Assembly: GCA_001692895.1 (NCBI GenBank)
Contig: KV748307.1
Span: forward strand, 1-64,000
From: Cenococcum geophilum 1.58
Taxonomy: Eukaryota > Ascomycota > Dothideomycetes > Gloniales > Gloniaceae
Length of the DNA stretch: 64,000 nucleotides
Reading direction: 5' to 3'
The position numbers were made by a program, and so were the translations under genes. This document shows positions 11,690-24,200 of the stretch, piece by piece; within the stretch, counting starts at the first letter, position 1, and each line of letters starts with the position of its first letter. A model generated the notes under the pieces. It was not told where the DNA came from. It saw only the letters and a program-made list of their open reading frames with translations, and did no database searches.

Positions 11690-14600
11690 ATAGAACGCTA
11701 TACCCCTAAAGAATTCTATAGCGTTATAATTGATATAGGTGCCTCTAAGAAGTCTACTGTAGGTTATAGATAATACCTTATATATAAGACCACCGTAAAT
11801 AATAATACAGATATTAATACTACGTAAACTGGGGCCGTAAACGTCTAATTCGGCACTAGCTTAACTATATTAATTAGATTAGTTGCAGTTAAGACCCTAA
11901 TTAGCTTAGTTAACTTCCATATAGTAAAAGTGGATACCCCTTTTTTACTCTGTTTTATGGATATAGATAGGTTATAGGTTTACTATAATAATATTACAGA
12001 TACCGTAATTGGCCCTATAATTGCCCTAAGAAGTAAGTATATTACCCTACTAATTATACAACGATTTAGACACCCGTTCCTTATATAGGGAGAGACTCTA
12101 CAGACCTATATTTAGGAATCTTTTAACTATAACCCGTGCTACCTTACTAGTACTAAAATCCACCGCCTATACTGCTGTTTTAGCTACCTATTAGCTGAAA
12201 AGCTATATAGAGTCCTTAAACGCTCTGGATATAATAATGTTAATAGGAAGGCAATTGACCACCTAACTAAATACTGCTCCTTTTGCTAGAAATATGGACA
12301 TTCCCTAGGCTAATTTAAGTTCACCCTTTATAAGGACCTTAACTTCAACCACTTAGTATACGTAGATATTATATATATTAACGGCAGTTTAGTATTATAT
12401 ATAATCGACAAGGTAACCCGCTATTAAGCCGCCCGTTAGTTATAAAATATATCTATAAAATATACTTGGGATACTTTACGGACCTACTAGATTAACACAT
12501 ACGTTAGACCCCCTAAGTATATTACCTATAACGCTAATAGGAACTTTATTAGTAAGGAATTCTAATAGTATGCTATAGCTATAGCTATTTTTAATAAAAG
12601 CCGTTCCAGTTAAGGCGCACTAGTCCGTTAGGCTTGTTAAGTGAGCTTATCTAGCTCTATAAAGAGCTTATTAGATTATTATAGATAAGTATAAGGATAT
12701 TTAAAAGGAACTGGCTTTATAGATGGCCGTAAAAGCCGTTAATAATACTACTGGCCCTAATAGACTAGTACCTACCCTCCTAGTTTACGGAGCCTACCTA
12801 AAAATAAGTAAACTGGACCCTCCTACCCTATTTGTTACGGATTAAGCAACTATAATACGGAAGGTAATGGCTGAAATAGTTAAATTACGGGCTAAATAAG
12901 CTATTAATAGCGCCTTATATTACCGTAACGGACCTAATATAACCTTAGTTTATAACCTCCCGCTTAATTTTAAAGTCCTTATATAGCGTAAGAGCGGTAA
13001 CTAGACTGGACCTTATTGTTTACTAGCTATAGAAGACGAAATACACTACGTACAACTTCCTAGCAAACTAACTAACTTTAGAAACACGTCCGTAAAACCC
13101 TACTTTTAGTCTAAAAATACCTATACCGTTAAACCAGATAAACTAAAAGCACCCGCTAAACTAAATATACTAAAAGCACCCCTGCCTACTTTAGAAGTCC
13201 CCTAAAAACCTATTAAACCTGCTATAAAGCGCAGTTAAGGATGCCCCTAAAAGCACCCTATAACTAAGAACCCTGTAATAGAAAATTACCTAACCTCCGC
13301 AGGTATATTTATAAGGTAACTTCTACCTATAGATATATTAGTTTTAGTATAGGAAATACTTTTTATGGACTTATAACGTAAGGAGATTAATAGACTACTT
13401 AAAAAGGGTATTTTTATAGCTATAATGGAGAGAGACGTTCCGCAAGGCGTCCGTATATTTAACTTACGCTTTATTAACAAAATTAAGCACCCTAGTACTA
13501 ATAAAGCCTTTAAAAAATTAAGGTTTATTATATAAGCCTATAATAACCAGGGAAAAAACTTAGTCCTTACGCAATCGCCTATAATTTAATGGGTTAGTTA
13601 ACGGATTATACTTGCACTTATACCTAGACTACAGCAAACTAACCCTTTACTTATAGGATATCTCGCAAGCCCATATGCAGTCTAATACCTACCTAAGTAG
13701 AGACATCTTTATATAACCACCCCTTAAGCTTAATTTATAACTAGGAACAATTTTATAGGTTATAAAACCCCTTTACGGAGTGCCGGAAGCTGGAAACTAC
13801 TAGTTTAAAACATATTACCAGCACTACGTTAGTAAACTTAAAATAAAGCAGTTGACCTATAACCCCAACCTCCTATACGCCCTATTAAACAGCCTTAGTA
13901 TTATTAGACTCTAAATAGATAATACCCTCTTCTTAGCGGACCAGACTTTTATAGATGTTAAAGAGACTAAACTATAAGAAGCTAAGTTCTTAGTAAAGCC
14001 GTAAGAGTAGTTAACTAAGTAGACTCTAATTAAGTTTAACGGAGGCTTAATTATATAAAAGGGTAACCTAATTTAGCTAACTTAGGAACGCTAAGCTTAA
14101 AACCTAAGGCTTATTATAGTAAAGCCTATAGACCTTACTAGTTCCTATAGAGAGACCTATAAGACCGTAAATATAAAGGACTAATACGTTGCCTAGCGCG
14201 TAAGAGGCGCCTATATTGCCATAGTCTGCCAACCTAAATTTGCCTATAATTTATCCTTTACGGCCCAGGTAATAGATCTATAAAAGGAAAATATTAAGTA
14301 GCTTAATAAGCGTATTTAGTAGCAAATTAATAATATAATAAGAGGACTTACTTTTATACTACTAGACCTAAATTTCTTTAGCGTAATAGTATTTATGGAC
14401 GCCTCCTTCACCAATAATAGAGACCTATTATTATAAATTGGCTTTGTAATTGTACTTACGGATTATAATTAGGACGTAAATATACTATATTAGTCTTTAA
14501 TTAAATATAAATGGGTAACCCGCAGTATACTAGCTTCTAAACTATATATACTAGCCTATAGCTTTAATATAGCAGCCGTAATTAAGTTAACAATCCAGAA

Positions 14601-14900
14601 GATCCTACAATTGGAGTAACTACCTTTAGTTCTATATACCGACTTAAAGTCCCTTTATAACTACCTAGTTAAACTAGGTATAACACGGGGGAAGAGGCTT
14701 ATAGTTGACCTAATATGCTTACATTAGGCCTACGAACGACATAAAATTACGGAGGTTAAATAGATCAGCAGCGGAGATAACCTAGTAGACGCTATAACTA
14801 AGGTAAAGCCGTATTAAGCTCTAAGAACCCTAATTAATATAAATAGGCTTAATCTAAAGGTTATAGAATGGGTAGAACGAGACTAACGGAGTATTTATAG
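11690..14900 (+). pseudogene. Copia-1 pol (protease, integrase, RT, RNase H)
   Basis: The protease box reads VIIDIGASKKST at about 11722-11758 (family: Asp-Thr-Gly-Ala-Ser). The integrase zinc segment HLTKYCSFCQKYGH lies at about 12259-12300, followed by the core. Reverse transcriptase spans about 13500-14000, with LYGVPEAGNYWF near 13770 and QIDNTLFLADQ near 13912, where the catalytic YVDD is now I-D-N. RNase H starts VFMDASFTNN near 14390 and contains VLYTDLKSLYNYLVKLG near 14630. Downstream is the typical C-terminus ending near LKVIEWVER (about 14850-14880). RIP stops occur throughout. Confidence 0.85.
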
Positions 14901-15103
14901 TTTACTTACGGCCCGTTAAAAGGCCGTACGGTTTATTTTACGGACCGTAAGTAGAACTTACGGCTAGTTTAAAGCACCGTTTGGAAGGCAGCCCAGAAGG
15001 CACCTTAGGAGGGATTTCCTATATATTTCTTTTATGTTCTACGGTTCTATTAAAGCAATTACGGGGGCTATATATAAGTGGGCCTATTTTTAAGTGCCGC
15101 TAG

Positions 15104-15322
15104 TGTATAATTATAGCACCTGGTGTACAAACGCGTATTTACGCGTTTAGTGCACTAACCACTTATATACTAACTAATTAGGGGGGAGGCGCGTCCGTAT
15201 ATAGACTATATAGTCTACCTTAATAGAATCGACAGTTACTACTATCTAAAAGAGTATATGATACTATACGTATTTCGTGCCTCTGGATATGACTTAATTG
15301 TATTATTAAGTTGATACAAACA
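15104..15322 (+). repeat. Copia-1 3' LTR
   Basis: It is 219 bp, beginning TGTATAATTATAGC with the original TG intact and ending GATACAAACA. It differs from the 5' copy by scattered transitions. The duplication GCGAT follows immediately. Confidence 0.92.
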
Positions 15323-17879
15323 GCGATAAATAAAAGGCAGCCTTTAGATTAAGAGAAGGACTATATAAGCCGTTAGTTATATAATTCGGATTGACGAATA
15401 TATTAGTAACATTTTAGAAACGAATTAATAGTGTATTAGGAGAGTACCTTAATAAGTTTATTATAGTATACCTTAATATTATTATTATCTACTTAATAAC
15501 TAAAGAGGAATACGGAGAACACGTTAAATAGGTCTTAAAAAGACTATAAAAAGAATAGATACTAGTAGTAATTAAGAAATGCGAGTTCTTTATAAGGAAG
15601 ACCAATTTTATAGGATTTATTATTAAACTAGGTTATATTAGTATGGACCTAAAGAAAGTTAAAGCTATAGTAAGTTAGTAAGAACTAGAGAATAAAACGT
15701 AGTTAAGATTATTTTTAGGGGTTTGCAACTACTATAGGAGGTTTATAGCATAGTAGTTAAAGAACATTAAACTATTTACTAGGCTTATAAAAAAAGAGGA
15801 ACTATAGGCATAGGGAGACGAATAAAAAAAGCTATTTAAGAAACTTAAGGAGCTATTTACCTAGGAGCTAATCCTTAAGATCTACTAACTAAGACTAGAC
15901 ACGATCGTAAAAATAAACGTATTAGACTTCGCACTAGGAGTATATTTACTATAGAAGTACGGAAATGCATAGCACCTAGTGGCCTATTATAGTCGGAAGA
16001 TAACACTACTAGAGTTAAACTATAACGTCTATAATAAGGAGTTATTAGGTATAGTTGCAGTACTTAAGAAATAAAGAGCATTTTTATAAGGTATAAATAA
16101 ATTATTTATAGTTAAAACGGATTATAAGAACCTAATAGGGTTCCTAATAATAAAAGAACTTAATTAAAGATAGGTTAGATAGGCAGAGATGCTTATAGAA
16201 TACTATTTTAAGATTTAGTATACTAAAGGAACTAAGAATATAAGAGTAGACGCACTTAGCAGAAAAGCTAAACTATAAAATAATGAGAAACCATTAGGAG
16301 CAATGCTACGTAAAGACAATAACGGATTAATTAGATATAATTATCCTAAGCTAGTAGCAACTTAAGAAAACAATAAACTAGAAAAAGTCTATAAGATACT
16401 AGAAAGCTTTTAAGTATAGAGAATTTTAGAAGTATAGCTAGAAGATCTACAAATAGATATATACGAAAATTAAGAAGTAAAGTATATCCTAAAAAGTATA
16501 GCAAAGTATTTTGTGGCAGCTTTTTATAAGGGAATAACTTAAGGACATAATGGAGCGATAGGCTTAGTATTAAGACTTTAAGAAGAATATATTATTAATG
16601 GAATTTAGGGTATAACTAGAAAGGTAATAAAGGAGTGTTTAGATTGCTAATAAAATAACTAATAAGGTATAAGCTATACGGAGGGCTATAACCTATTAAA
16701 ATACCAGAGAGACCATAGGAGGTTATATTATAGGACTTTATTATTAAGTTACTAAAGTTAAGAGATTCTATTACCGGATAGGAGTATAATATAATCCTAG
16801 TAATAGTAGATAAGTTAACTAAATAGGGCTACTTTATAGTATGCATAGAAGAAATCTTAGCGGAGGATGTCGCTAAAATCTATATTAAAGAAGTGTTTAT
16901 AAGGCACGGAGCACTAAGTAAGATTATATTAGATAGAGATCTAAGATTTATAGCAGCATTTTAGGAGGTATTCTTAGCGGAATAAGAAGTTTACGTAGTA
17001 ACGTTAACCGTATATTATCTATAGACGGATAGATAAACGGAAAGATTAAATTAAACGCTAGAGCAGTATCTAAGATATTATATTAATTATGCACAGAATA
17101 ATTGGGTATTATTATTACTAGTTATATAGTTTATATATAATATAATACTACAAGAAGGAATAGGTATATTACTATTTAAGGCAAATTACGGATATAAGCT
17201 AAGAATATTGTTATTACTATAATAATCGAAGAAAATAAGTAGTATAGTAAGAGAAAGAATAAAAACACTAATAAATCTTTATATAGACCTTATAGAATTA
17301 GCAAAAAAGGTATAAGAAAGAATAAAAAGGTACTATAACGCTAAGAGATCTAAGGGACTAGATCTTAAGAAGGGGGATAAAGTATGGCTACTATACAAAA
17401 ATTTTAAGAGTTAACGACTAAGTAAGAAATTGGACTATATTAGACTAGGACCTTTTAAAATTATATAAAGGATTTTACTAGTTATATTTAAGTTAAACCT
17501 ACTAGCTAAAATAAAGATCTATCCTATATAGTATATTATAATACTAGAGCTGGTATACAGGAATATTAAACCACTAATTTATAAAGTAGATATATATAGA
17601 GGATAAGAGGAAGACAAATAGCAAGTTTTAAAGATTATTAGTTATAAGGATATTAACAATAAAATATAGTACGAGGTTAAGTAAATAGGCTATAATAAAA
17701 CTACCTAGGAACCACTATATAGAATTTAAAAAACGCTATAGAAAAGGTATAGGAGTATTAGAAGAAAATAGGTTAGATAATATTAAAAAGGAGCTAAAGA
17801 TAGAAGAATTAATTAAAGGTAATAAACAAGCTAAATTGTCTAAGGGATCCACTGCTAGTATATTAGTTATTTCCGCCTT

Positions 17880-18396
17880 AACTTAACTAGAATCCTTTTT
17901 AGCCTCCCTAGCCTTAAGCTTAGATAGACCTTACTCTACTAAATAAAGCTCTTTTAAGCGTACCTTTTTATAAACTTTTGCTAAACGGCTTAGGTAAGTA
18001 TAAGTATCTAGTTAAGCTTTTAAAGCCTAAGACGCCTTATTAAAACGACGCTAAACCTTAATAAGGGCCTTAGCCAGCTTACTCTCTAGTCTTTTAGCCG
18101 CTACTAATATACGTAACCCTAGAATAGATTAAATAAGGAACTAGACGATTATAAAGAATAATAAAACGCGTATACTTAGCGTTAGAGACGGATTAAACAT
18201 TATAAGACAACCGCATATTCGCTCGCGTATATTTAGTATAGAAAGAAGGTTAGCGACTAGATAGAGCTGCGATTGCAATATATACTAACTTCTTCTTAGC
18301 ATAACGAGAATAGGACGGTATAACTTTACTAAGCGATAGAATAAACATCACTAGCTAGTTATAATAATTAGACGCAGAAGATCTAATAGGAGGTAT
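17880..18396 (-). pseudogene. Antisense Cys-rich/coiled-coil ORF of Gypsy-D
   Basis: Between the pol end and the 3' LTR the minus strand carries a degraded frame homologous to the one in Gypsy-C. The N-terminal part reads ILSLSKVIPSYSRYAKKK and later SVSNAKYTRF; cysteines present in Gypsy-C are mostly tyrosine here, as expected from RIP of TGC/TGT codons. After a +1 frame change, the second part is a Lys/Leu/Ala-rich helix, probably a coiled coil, containing AKVYKKVRLKE. The start corresponds to the Gypsy-C ATG but is now ATA. I do not know its function. Similarity between two elements that are otherwise collinear supports a real former gene, possibly captured from the host and expressed from its own promoter. 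Confidence 0.6.
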
Positions 18397-18504
18397 TAGA
18401 AATAATAAAGGTTATTAAGTTAAAGATAGGAATGTCACACCTCTAATAGACGACTTAGAGATAGGAGATATCTTTAAGGACAAAGATAAAGAGAAGGGGG
18501 ATAA

Positions 18505-18915
18505 TGTTACGGACCTTATATTAGCAGTAGTGCGACTACTAAGAAAAGACATAACTAGGTTAGTTAAGATAGTATAGGAGGTACTAGAACCAATTAAGCT
18601 ATAGGATAAGAGGTAGCTAAGTTATATAGCTAGTTACGTTATAAGTTTAGAACGTGGGAACGTGGGAATATTGGAACGTAATATACTAACGTACTAACGT
18701 ACTAAACCCTTTACTATAGGGAGGAGTTATATATTTAAAGACACACGGTCTTTATAGATAGTTTTTCTTCTTTATAGTAAATCTTAGAATATAATTAGAG
18801 TTAAACTATTAGGTAACCACTCCACCAGTTATGTTTACGTTGTTAACTATTCCATACCTATATACCCAGCCTATTAACAAGTCCACCGTAGTATTTCCTA
18901 TAAGGCTTCGTTATA
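18505..18915 (+). repeat. Gypsy-D 3' LTR
   Basis: This 411-bp LTR begins TGTTACGGACC and ends GGCTTCGTTATA. It is followed by the AGAAA duplication. The polypurine tract lies immediately upstream. Confidence 0.93.
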
Positions 18916-18920
18916 AGAAA

Positions 18921-21230
18921 TATACTTTAACTATAAAAGAATCGCTAGCTATAGAAAAACCGCCAGCCAGATAGACGAGATAGTAGAAAAAAACTAGGTA
19001 ATATTAAACAGTAAGGGGAGCTAGGCAGTACCGGAAAAAGATAGAACAGCTAGACTTAACGTATAGGCTAAAGAGCAGCAATAAGAGGTAAAAGAGCATG
19101 GGTTAAATAGTCTTAAAAAGTTACGTCTAAGGACGTTAAGCGAACTAGCGAGTTAATTAAACAATTTTAACCGGTGGTTAGAGTTACTAAGATCTACTAC
19201 TAAGTATAGCTAGACCTTTATTAAAGATATAAAGACGATAAGCTAAGGGCTAATTTATTAGATAGAAATGAGATCTAAGATATCTAGCGGTAAAGGAAGT
19301 TAGTACTGCCATTTACAAATAAAGGAGATAATACTAAGCATAGTCGCAAGTACACGAGATCGGATCTGTCCTTAAAAGCTTCCTATTCTAGCTTAACTTT
19401 ATCCTCTTTTAAGTCATCCGGATTATATTAGCAGTGGCTCTAAAGGTACTCTATAAAGAACTACTGTGTAAAACAATAGTAAACTAAAGCGGACGAACAT
19501 ATTAAGACCTAGTAGTAGTTATAAATAATGAAGATTCCGTGCTCTCCCAGGAGGACCCCCTCTTAGGCGTTAAGAAGTAGGTACCCTCTATTAGGGATAT
19601 AGCCGTATAAGTAGACTAGCTATAGCGTTTACCCGTAATACCTAGGGCCGATAACCCTTAGCAGACGAAGGATATAAGCCGTAAGGACTACCTGTAAACT
19701 CCTAAGGAAGCTCCAAATGCACGTAACTAGCAGTTAACGGCTTAGGATAGGATCTATATTATAATCCAGCCTATGCCAGCCCTAGGAACTATTGGAACTC
19801 TGTACTTTATAGGATAGAACATATTATAGTTTATTAAGCAATACGAACGACTATACGCCCGATATTACATTATAAGTAAGGAAAAGTACTAGGGCCTTCT
19901 AGAGTACTGCAATTACTAAATAGGGATGTAGATCCGAAGTCTGCCTAAATTTATAGCTAGTAATTGGATGGAGCTTGTAAGAAAGCTTAGGGCTAAATAT
20001 TAAGCAGATAACTACTACCGACGTATAGAAACAAGAGACTTTATAAAAGCTTTTGTTTAAAAGTCAGCGGAGCAGCTAGGAGATCTACGTTACTACGTAT
20101 AGGACTTTACTACTATCTTAGCTAAAGCGGTAGCCGCAGGAAACCTTACTAAGTAAGAAAAGGGCTAGTGGTTTATATAAGGACTCCCTATTAAATACCG
20201 CAGATATATAATAGAAAAGACAGAAGCCGTAGTAGACGAGCCTAGCACCCTTGTGTTTAAAGGACTAAAGGAGGCCGTAGAGTTAAGGATAGTGGCTATA
20301 GAGAACGCCAAGCGAATAGCTACCCTTTTAAAGGAAGATGTCCTAAATGTCTAGCTTATATAAGAGCTACGGCAGCAAAGGAATAAGCTTAACTAATAAA
20401 GGGAAGGAAGGCTTTTAGACCTAGCTAGACCAGGTATACGTAGAGGAGCCCTAATATAGCAGCAGTTACCCACTACGGATTAGGCTACAGTTTAAAGCCT
20501 AGTATAAGGATATAGCCCGGCACTAGGATACAAAGACTGGCAGAATAGCACCCGACCTCTGCAAGAATCTTAACCTCCGCAGGACCCTTAATATCTATAA
20601 GACTGTTGATATCTACAGGATTCTACTGCCTTTAGATAGCCGTAGTGGGTTATATGGGGTTAGCGAGGCACGCGAGGATAAGGCCGGCAGACCTATTTTA
20701 GATATAGAGAAAGTCACCGTTTTACTAAGCACGAATATTAAGGCTTAAAGGATCTTATTTAGCGAAGATTTATATATTTGTCTAATCGAGGAAGGCTAGT
20801 AGTGGGGACGCACAATCGACCTAGACCTAAACTTCTATAGCTCGGCGATAAAGGACGGCTAGAGGGTATTAAGGACTGGCTCCGTTCGTACTAAGGAACT
20901 AACCTAAATAGACTAAGGAAAGAATAGACGCAGCAACCGGCTTTCTATAACGGAGTAGTGCTAAAGAATAGTGACAAAATGCGTACGAACTGGGAGGACT
21001 ACTATTAAGTACGGCCCACGGACTTAGTAACGCCCAGCTAGCAACGTCCGCAGACTCGCCTAACCCTTAAAGACAGCCGTACAGCTAGGGCAACCGTTAA
21101 GCCGCAGGCTTCGCCGTAGGGGAAGAATGTACGACTAGGATATTACATCTAGATTAGGTTATAGCCTGTAGATAAGATAGCTAAAGCTAAGAAGAAGAAT
21201 AAATTGTCTAATTCTTAGAGACGGTCTTGG
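18921..21230 (+). pseudogene. Element H gag-like gene, main part
   Basis: The frame resumes after Gypsy-D and, with former-Gln stops and at least one frame change, reads as a capsid-like protein. Recognisable pieces are LNNFNRWLELLRSTT near 19158-19202, YCNYQIGMQIRSLPKF near 19906-19953, NYYRRIETRDFIKAFVQKSA near 20010-20070 and GQWFIQGLPIKYRRY near 20165-20210, followed by a long helical region rich in Gln, Glu and Arg. I recognise this arrangement as a gag-like family common in ascomycete repeats. Downstream (20600-21230) the sequence stays partly readable in shifting frames up to Copia-2, but I see no protease or polymerase motif that I would trust. The product would form particles for the element. 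Confidence 0.6.
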
Positions 21231-21425
21231 TGTTAGAATTAAGCAAGAGGTACTAACTAAGCTCTAGACATATTGCGAGGACAAAGTCCGTATACAATCT
21301 ATATAGACATTAGCCGCATCTACTACATTACAAATTAATTAATATTCATCGTCTGCGTTATCTCTATTATCAATTAGATCCTTAAGATAGCTCTACTGTA
21401 ACCCTATAACCTTGTAATTCCAACA
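21231..21425 (+). repeat. Copia-2 5' LTR
   Basis: It is 195 bp, with inverted ends TGTTAGAATT and AATTCCAACA. Compared with the 3' copy it carries many C-to-T and G-to-A changes. The sequence GGTTATAAGCCTAGG directly after it is the likely primer-binding site. Confidence 0.94.
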
Positions 21426-21499
21426 GGTTATAAGCCTAGGTAGCAACACCACTCCTAACTCGAAATTAACCTCCTAAAATAACCTCATCTACCTTAACC

Positions 21500-22445
21500 T
21501 TAATAACGCCTATATACGATCATAAGGCCAGTAAAATCGTTATCTTTAATAAAGACAACTTCGCAGATTAGGAGCGCACCTATAAGGCAGCCCTAATTAT
21601 AGTAGAAGGATAGGACTTTATTACTAGTATAAAGGACCTAGCTTAAGTCAATTTAGCTAATAAGAGAAGAAGAAGGGGGGAAGTAAACAAGATTATCTTT
21701 AACTATATAGGAGACGACCGTTAGGAAGAGATGCGTACAATAATAAAGGAGTATAATATTTAGGGAATATGGGAAGGAATAAAGAAGTTTAATAAGGCTA
21801 ACGACGAGGTCTATATCTCTAGACTTTATAGGGAGTTCTACAGCACTACATTTAACCCTATAAAGATGCAAATCGTTAAGTTTATCTATATACTAAATTA
21901 ATTTAAGATTAATCTAGCCTCTATACCTTAAGCACTTACTAACGATAATATTAAAGAGCAACTCCTTTTAGCCCTACTAAGCGATGTTATATAGTAGAAT
22001 GTAAAGACCTAGTGTCTACAAGACAAACGAGACCTTAAGAGTTACATTACCCTTCTTTAGGAGTAAGAGACTGCTCTCCTGCATAGACTACTACACTTAT
22101 ATACAAGAGGAAAGACGAACCTAGGGGGAGAAGGGAAAACCGAGGTTAAATAAGGGGCAGAGGTCGTGCTAGTAGATTTAATTATCCCTCACATTATAGC
22201 TCGTTATCTTAAGTTAGCAAAGAGCTAAGACAACTAGAAAGAGATGAGTGTTAAGTATACTATTAAAAAGGTTACTACTAGAAAGACTATCCCCTGCTTA
22301 AACAATTCCGATTTAATAACGCTAAAAAGAGAGATTAAGGTATCTCTAAGGTAGAGGAAGTAGGGAATGTAGCAATAGCTAAGGAAGAATTTAACAGCGA
22401 TTTAATCTACCTTAACACTAACCCTAAACGTGCTATACTTTTATA
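21500..22445 (+). pseudogene. Copia-2 gag
   Basis: The frame reads FNKDNFAD near 21548 and continues as a Copia-type Gag (the UBN2-like capsid family) through about 22150, with helices such as EEMRTIIKEYNI and LLLALLSDVI. Glutamine and tryptophan codons have turned into stops. The remainder up to about 22445 is basic and glutamine-rich. The start codon is not clear. Confidence 0.65.
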
Positions 22446-22454
22446 ATAATATTA

Positions 22455-24200
22455 CTAGCTTAGGCTCTTGACTTAGGAGTAACTAAGTACTTTACTAGTA
22501 ACTAATTAGACCTAGCATACTTAAAGAGATGGAATATACCTTAATAGGTCCATACTGCAAATAGGATCGTTGTCCGTACTATAGGCTATAGCTAAGTTTA
22601 AATCGGCAGCCTAAGGCTAAAAGACGTCTGGCTTATACCTTTATTTAAGACGATTAAGCTAATCTTAGTAAGGACTCTTACTTAGGAAGGCTACTTAATT
22701 ACCTTTAATACAGACGATTAAGCTACTGGTTAGTATAAATTAGGGGCGATATTTAAGGCTATTATAAAGGACAACCTCTACGTACTAACGTAATCTACCA
22801 CTAAGTGGCGGCCACCACCATGTGGCGGCCCACTAAAACTCACCAAAAATTAGAAAATTCGTACTTTAATATCTTAACAACCACTTAATAATAAATTCTA
22901 ATAATTTAGATTTAGACTTTCATATACACTCTGCAGCTACTATTAAAGTTGCATAGGAATTAGTTTAGTGGTTTTTAAGATATAGCGATTTAGCTTTATT
23001 TTAGCCCCCAAATTATAATATTATAAAAACCACTAAACCAATTCCTATGCAACTTTAATAGAAGCTGTAGAGTGTATATAAAAGTCTAGATCTAAATTAT
23101 TAGAATTTATTATTAAGTGGTTGTTAAGATATTAAAGTATGAATTTTCTAGTTTTTGATGGGGCGCCACATGGTGGTGGCCGCCACTTGGTGGTGGATTA
23201 CGTTATAAGAACCTTAGGGAGCATTTAATACGATAGCGGAAGCATATAATTTATAATTAAACGTTAATAAAATAGATGCTGAACTATAGCATCGCCGAAC
23301 TAGATATACAAACTATAGTAATCTACTTAAGCTATAGTACTCCTCACTAGGCATATAGCTTAGGAAGAGAGTAGTACTAGTTAGTAAGAGTATATGCGAA
23401 GCTTATCTAGCTAGGAAAATGCGAGAAATACTAAGTAAGAAGATAACTAAGCGTGAGAAGATACCTAGTTAAGGGCTATATTTTGATACTACGGGACGAA
23501 TTGGTATATTAATTAGAGGCTATAACTACTACCTACTAGCCCTAGATAACGCCACACGCTATACTTAGGTTATTTTCCTTAAGACCCTATAAACCAAAGA
23601 AGTACTACCGTATATTAAAGAGATTATCGCGAGGGTAGAGAGATTTACTAGGACTAAAGCTACATGGATTTAAGCGGATAATAGAAAGGGGGAGTTCGGC
23701 CATAGATTCTAAGACGAATTAATACCCTAGGGTATTAATTTTAAGCCTTGTCCACCATACAAGCATTTATATAATGGCGTAATTAAGTACGCGATTTATA
23801 CAGTCAACTGCAAAACAAGGTTACTTCTATTTTAAGGAAATATACTAGTTAAACTCTAGTGCTACGCAGTTAAACACGCCGTCTAGATTAAGAATTAAGT
23901 ACCAACCTTAGCACTTCTATTTAACAAATTCAAGCATAGTGGTGCTATTATACTATATAAGGCATACACCTAATAAGTCCCTAACTTAAAGAATCTAGTT
24001 ATTTTTAGGTATTATACTAACCTAATTAATACGCTTAAGAAACACCCTAGAAAGTACAATTTAAGAATAAAGCCTAACTACGTTTTTATAGGATTAAAAG
24101 GGAGTAGTTAATTTAAAATGATAAACCTACATATCTAAGTAATTAAGCTCTTTAAAAATGCTAAAGTAAATAAGTATAAGTTCCCTTAGAGTACGTTAGG
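22455..24200 (+). pseudogene. Copia-2 protease and integrase, interrupted by a fold-back element
   Basis: The protease motif reads ALDLGVTKYFTSN near 22463-22502, from an original Asp-Ser-Gly-Ala. The fold-back insert at 22791-23200 separates the protease domain from the integrase. The integrase core starts around GLYFDTTGRIG near 23470 and includes YYLLALDNATRY and WIQADNRKGEFGH near 23668-23706, which would hold the second catalytic aspartate. The third catalytic position is in a poorly preserved stretch around 23760-23800. The end of the domain lies near 24190. Confidence 0.75.
22791..23200. mobile_element. 410-bp fold-back (MITE-like) element
   Basis: It is one long imperfect hairpin with arms of about 180-200 bp around a loop of about 45 bp near 22983-23027. 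The outer ends are GC-rich: ACTAAGTGGCGGCCACCACC on the left is mirrored on the right by the complement of ACCAAGTGGCGGCCACCACC. It starts and ends with TA, consistent with a TA target duplication as in Tc1/mariner-type MITEs. There is no coding capacity. It sits between the protease and integrase regions of Copia-2. Confidence 0.82.

Larger units (their letters stand above)
9320..15322 (+). mobile_element. Copia-1: RIP-inactivated Ty1/Copia retrotransposon inside Gypsy-D
   Basis: Two 219-bp LTRs (9320-9538 and 15104-15322) bracket gag and pol. The element is flanked by the duplication GCGAT (9315-9319 and 15323-15327), and its removal rejoins the reverse transcriptase frame of Gypsy-D. Integrase precedes reverse transcriptase, the order that defines Copia elements. 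All frames are riddled with stops. Confidence 0.93.
8460..17770 (+). pseudogene. Gypsy-D pol (protease, RT, RNase H, integrase, chromodomain), split by Copia-1
   Basis: The protease core reads ALIDSKVIRNHI near 8497-8535, the family motif being Asp-Ser-Gly. Reverse transcriptase runs from about 8985 to 9319 and resumes after Copia-1 at 15323. Joining the halves restores the Glu-Gly-Asp-Lys-Gln run seen uninterrupted in Gypsy-C. The catalytic YVDD box reads YLNIIIIY near 15470, with aspartates lost by G-to-A change. RNase H covers roughly 15870-16230 and ends ADALSRKA-like. Integrase occupies about 16530-17480, with a zinc region ECLDCQ and the core motif ILDRDLRFIA. A mutated chromodomain (KTTQEPL) follows at about 17690-17770; in related chromoviruses this domain targets integration to heterochromatin. 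Confidence 0.85.
5143..18915 (+). mobile_element. Gypsy-D: RIP-inactivated chromodomain Gypsy retrotransposon carrying Copia-1
   Basis: It is bounded by LTRs at 5143-5561 and 18505-18915 and flanked by the duplication AGAAA (5138-5142 and 18916-18920). Without Copia-1 the element is about 7.8 kb. The internal order is gag, zinc knuckle, protease, reverse transcriptase, RNase H, integrase and chromodomain on the plus strand, followed by a minus-strand frame before the 3' LTR. The purine run AAAGAGAAGGGGGATAA before 18505 fits a polypurine tract. Gypsy-C is a close relative with the same organisation and much readable similarity. Stops are very frequent, so it cannot be active. Confidence 0.93.

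Noticed and set aside
18916-21230. Assignment of this region to Copia-2 as its gag
   Set aside because: Copia-2 begins only at 21231, as shown by its LTR and the CTTGG duplication. The frame here continues beyond Copia-2 at 29213, so it belongs to element H.
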